Part shown: piece after piece, positions 25,584 to 26,974 of the stretch
How the letters are laid out: every line of letters starts with the position of its first letter
Position numbering within the stretch: the first letter of the stretch is position 1
From: Cellulomonas sp.
GTDB taxonomy: Bacteria > Actinomycetota > Actinomycetes > Actinomycetales > Cellulomonadaceae
Assembly: GCA_027451305.1 (NCBI GenBank)
Contig: DAIDJQ010000162.1
Location: 1-26,974 of the forward strand
DNA: 26,974 bases
Direction of reading: 5' to 3'
Made by a program: the position numbers and the translations under genes
The notes under the pieces: model-generated
What the model saw: the letters and a program-made list of their open reading frames with translations, nothing else
Databases searched by the model: none
Told to the model about the DNA's origin: nothing

Positions 25584-26678
25584 ATGACCGGCACCCTGCA
25601 CCTGCGCGGCCCGGTGGTGCTCGGCGACGGGCAGGTGGCCGCGCAGGCCTGGGTGCTGGGCGACCGGATCACGTTCGACCGGCCGGCCGGCGACGCCCTC
25701 GAGGTCCGGGGCTGGGTGCTGCCAGGTCTGGTCGACGTGCACTGCCACATCGGGCTCGGCGCGCAGGGTGCCGTCGACCGGACCACGGCGGAGGCGCAGG
25801 CGGTGGCCGACAGGGACGCCGGCGTGCTGCTCGTCAGGGACGCAGGCTCGCCCGCGGACACGCGCTGGGTCGACGACCGTACCGACCTGCCCCGCATGAT
25901 CCGTGCCGGTCACCACCTCGCGCTGCCGAAGCGCTACCTGCGGCACTACGCCCGTGAGCTCGCGTCGCCCGACGAGCTGCCGGCTGCCATGGCCCAGGAG
26001 GCCGCCCGTGGCGACGGCTGGGTCAAGATCGTGGCGGACTGGATCGACCGGGACCTGCGCGCCGCCGGCGACCTGCGGCCGCTCTGGCCGCACGACGTGC
26101 TGACGGCCGGGATCGCGGCCGCGCACGCCGCGGGCGCCCGTGTGACGGCCCACACGTTCGCGACCGAGTCGCTCGACCCGCTGCTGGACGCCGGCGTCGA
26201 CTGCCTCGAGCACGCGACCGGCGCCGATGCCCGTCAGATCGACCGGATCGCCGCAGCCGGCATCCCGGTGACGGCCACGCTGCTGCAGGTCGAGCGGTTC
26301 GCGGCGATCGCAGACCAGGCGGACCGCTACCCGGTGTACGCCGCCCGGATGCGCGCGATGCACGCGCATCGGGCTGCGCAGGTGCGGGACCTGCACGACG
26401 CCGGGGTGCCGATCCTGCTCGGCACGGACGCCGGCGGCACGATCGGCCACGGCCGGATCGCCGACGAGGCCGCGGCCCTGGTGGCGGCCGGACTGCCGGC
26501 GGCCGACGTGGCGGCCGCCGCGTCGTGGCGGACGCGGGCGTGGCTCGGCGTGCCCGGGCTCGTCGAGGGTGCCTCGGCGGACCTCGTCGTCTACCCGGCC
26601 GACCCACGCACCGACGTGCGGGTGCTGGCCGCGCCGGCCCTCGTCGTGCTGCGCGGCGCGGTGGTCGCGGGCGGCTGA
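25584..26678 (+). CDS. Amidohydrolase family protein
   Basis: 364 residues, a metal-dependent hydrolase of the amidohydrolase superfamily. Metal ligands are visible: HxH in LPGLVDVHCHIGLG (His53, His55); a Lys in GWVKIVADW (Lys148) that could be the carboxylated bridging Lys; His in TAHTFA and CLEHATG; and the catalytic Asp in LGTDAGG (Asp282). This set fits a binuclear imidazolonepropionase/prolidase-like enzyme. The substrate is unknown. It begins 5 bases after the ffh stop and is therefore co-transcribed with it. An amidohydrolase between ffh and rpsP is a common actinobacterial arrangement. No signal peptide is seen. Confidence 0.87.
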   Translation: MTGTLHLRGPVVLGDGQVAAQAWVLGDRITFDRPAGDALEVRGWVLPGLVDVHCHIGLGAQGAVDRTTAEAQAVADRDAGVLLVRDAGSPADTRWVDDRTDLPRMIRAGHHLALPKRYLRHYARELASPDELPAAMAQEAARGDGWVKIVADWIDRDLRAAGDLRPLWPHDVLTAGIAAAHAAGARVTAHTFATESLDPLLDAGVDCLEHATGADARQIDRIAAAGIPVTATLLQVERFAAIADQADRYPVYAARMRAMHAHRAAQVRDLHDAGVPILLGTDAGGTIGHGRIADEAAALVAAGLPAADVAAAASWRTRAWLGVPGLVEGASADLVVYPADPRTDVRVLAAPALVVLRGAVVAGG

Positions 26679-26689
26679 TCGCCTCCCGG

Positions 26690-26719
26690 TTGGGGGACGC
26701 CCCCGCCGTCTGGCACAAT
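26690..26719 (+). promoter_or_regulatory. rpsP promoter
   Basis: TTGGGG (26690-26695), an 18-base spacer and CACAAT (26714-26719). The predicted transcript would begin near 26726 and carry a leader of about 120 nt before rpsP. Confidence 0.5.
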
Positions 26720-26797
26720 GACCGGCTGTACTCGGCGTGCGCAGCCCCTCTACCTGCACGCACCGTGTCCCTCGGCCGGACCGGCGCCCCCTCCCCA

Positions 26798-26822
26798 CGG
26801 GTGGCGCGGCGAGACCCACCCG
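26798..26822 (+). other. Hairpin in the rpsP leader
   Basis: CGGGTGG (26798-26804) pairs perfectly with CCACCCG (26816-26822) around an 11-base loop, ending 8 bases before the AGGAG ribosome site. It may affect ribosome access; no known ribosomal-protein leader motif is recognised. Confidence 0.45.
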
Positions 26823-26846
26823 CAGACTCAGGAGAACACCCCGCTC

Positions 26847-26974
26847 GTGGCCACCAAGATCCGCCTGAAGCGCTTCGGCAAGATCCGCGCTCCGTACTAC
26901 CGCATCGTCGTCGCCGACTCCCGCACCCGCCGTGACGGCCGGGTCATCGAGGAGATCGGCAAGTACCACCCCAC
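26847..26974 (+). CDS. rpsP: 30S ribosomal protein bS16, N-terminal part (partial)
   Basis: 42 codons are present before the window ends. The reading begins [20 protein letters not shown] and continues through [22 protein letters not shown], the highly conserved N-terminal half of bS16, including the 16S rRNA-contacting R-G-R-like positions. The GTG at 26847 follows AGGAG by 12 bases. In actinobacteria rpsP normally starts the rpsP-KH protein-rimM-trmD-rplS group. Confidence 0.97.
   Translation, partial: MATKIRLKRFGKIRAPYYRIVVADSRTRRDGRVIEEIGKYHP

Noticed and set aside
25074..26969. Long minus-strand open frame opposite ffh and the amidohydrolase gene
   Set aside because: It overlaps two well-identified genes and rpsP, and its sequence shows no recognisable family.

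Overview
The window is very G+C-rich, with strong third-position G/C bias in every real gene and frequent GTG starts. It comes from the chromosome of an actinobacterium. The ffh/rpsP neighbourhood, the smc-ftsY-amtB-glnB-glnD-ffh order, the ileS-folC-DUF4233-ndk order, the translational T-box in front of ileS and the DUF1206/DUF4233 families all point to Micrococcales, most likely Cellulomonas or a close relative (genus assignment is an inference). There are 21 protein genes, complete or partial. I see no tRNA, rRNA, insertion sequence, phage gene or CRISPR array.

Layout. Bases 1-6487 are accessory or metabolic. They hold the 3' end of a short-chain dehydrogenase and, convergent to it across a 14-bp-stem terminator, a tetR-poxB unit on the minus strand. 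A pair of overlapping PAP2-family phosphatases follows, then a DUF1206 membrane protein, a phosphoribosyltransferase and a HAD phosphatase. Bases 6488-11481 are a T-box-controlled ileS overlapping folC. Bases 11482-14077 carry a dhaKLM operon (PTS-dependent dihydroxyacetone kinase), preceded by two perfect palindromes. It sits inside what is usually a contiguous folC-DUF4233-ndk block. Bases 14102-20325 hold DUF4233, ndk, smc, a small membrane-anchored protein and ftsY, each with its own apparent leaderless promoter. Bases 20326-23937 are the nitrogen operon amtB-glnB-glnD behind a GlnR-like box, and glnD lacks the usual C-terminal ACT domains. Bases 23965-26974 are ffh, an amidohydrolase and the start of rpsP.

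How the genes work together. FtsY and Ffh are receptor and core GTPase of the signal recognition particle pathway. AmtB, GlnB and GlnD form the ammonium transport and sensing module. IleRS is controlled by uncharged tRNA-Ile through the T-box. DhaK, DhaL and DhaM phosphorylate dihydroxyacetone with phosphate drawn from the PTS. PoxB with its TetR neighbour is probably an overflow or stationary-phase pyruvate-to-acetate route.

The most striking non-coding pattern is a repeated start architecture: a NANNNT hexamer followed by 6-7 nt and then ATG/GTG at ten genes, as expected for leaderless mRNAs. Other points worth a second look are the ACT-less GlnD, a perfect 17-bp hairpin at the 5' end of glnD, the dha palindromes with the inserted dha operon, and a lone TTA codon in dhaK. 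I found no clearly new multi-gene system; most of the window is conserved core genome.
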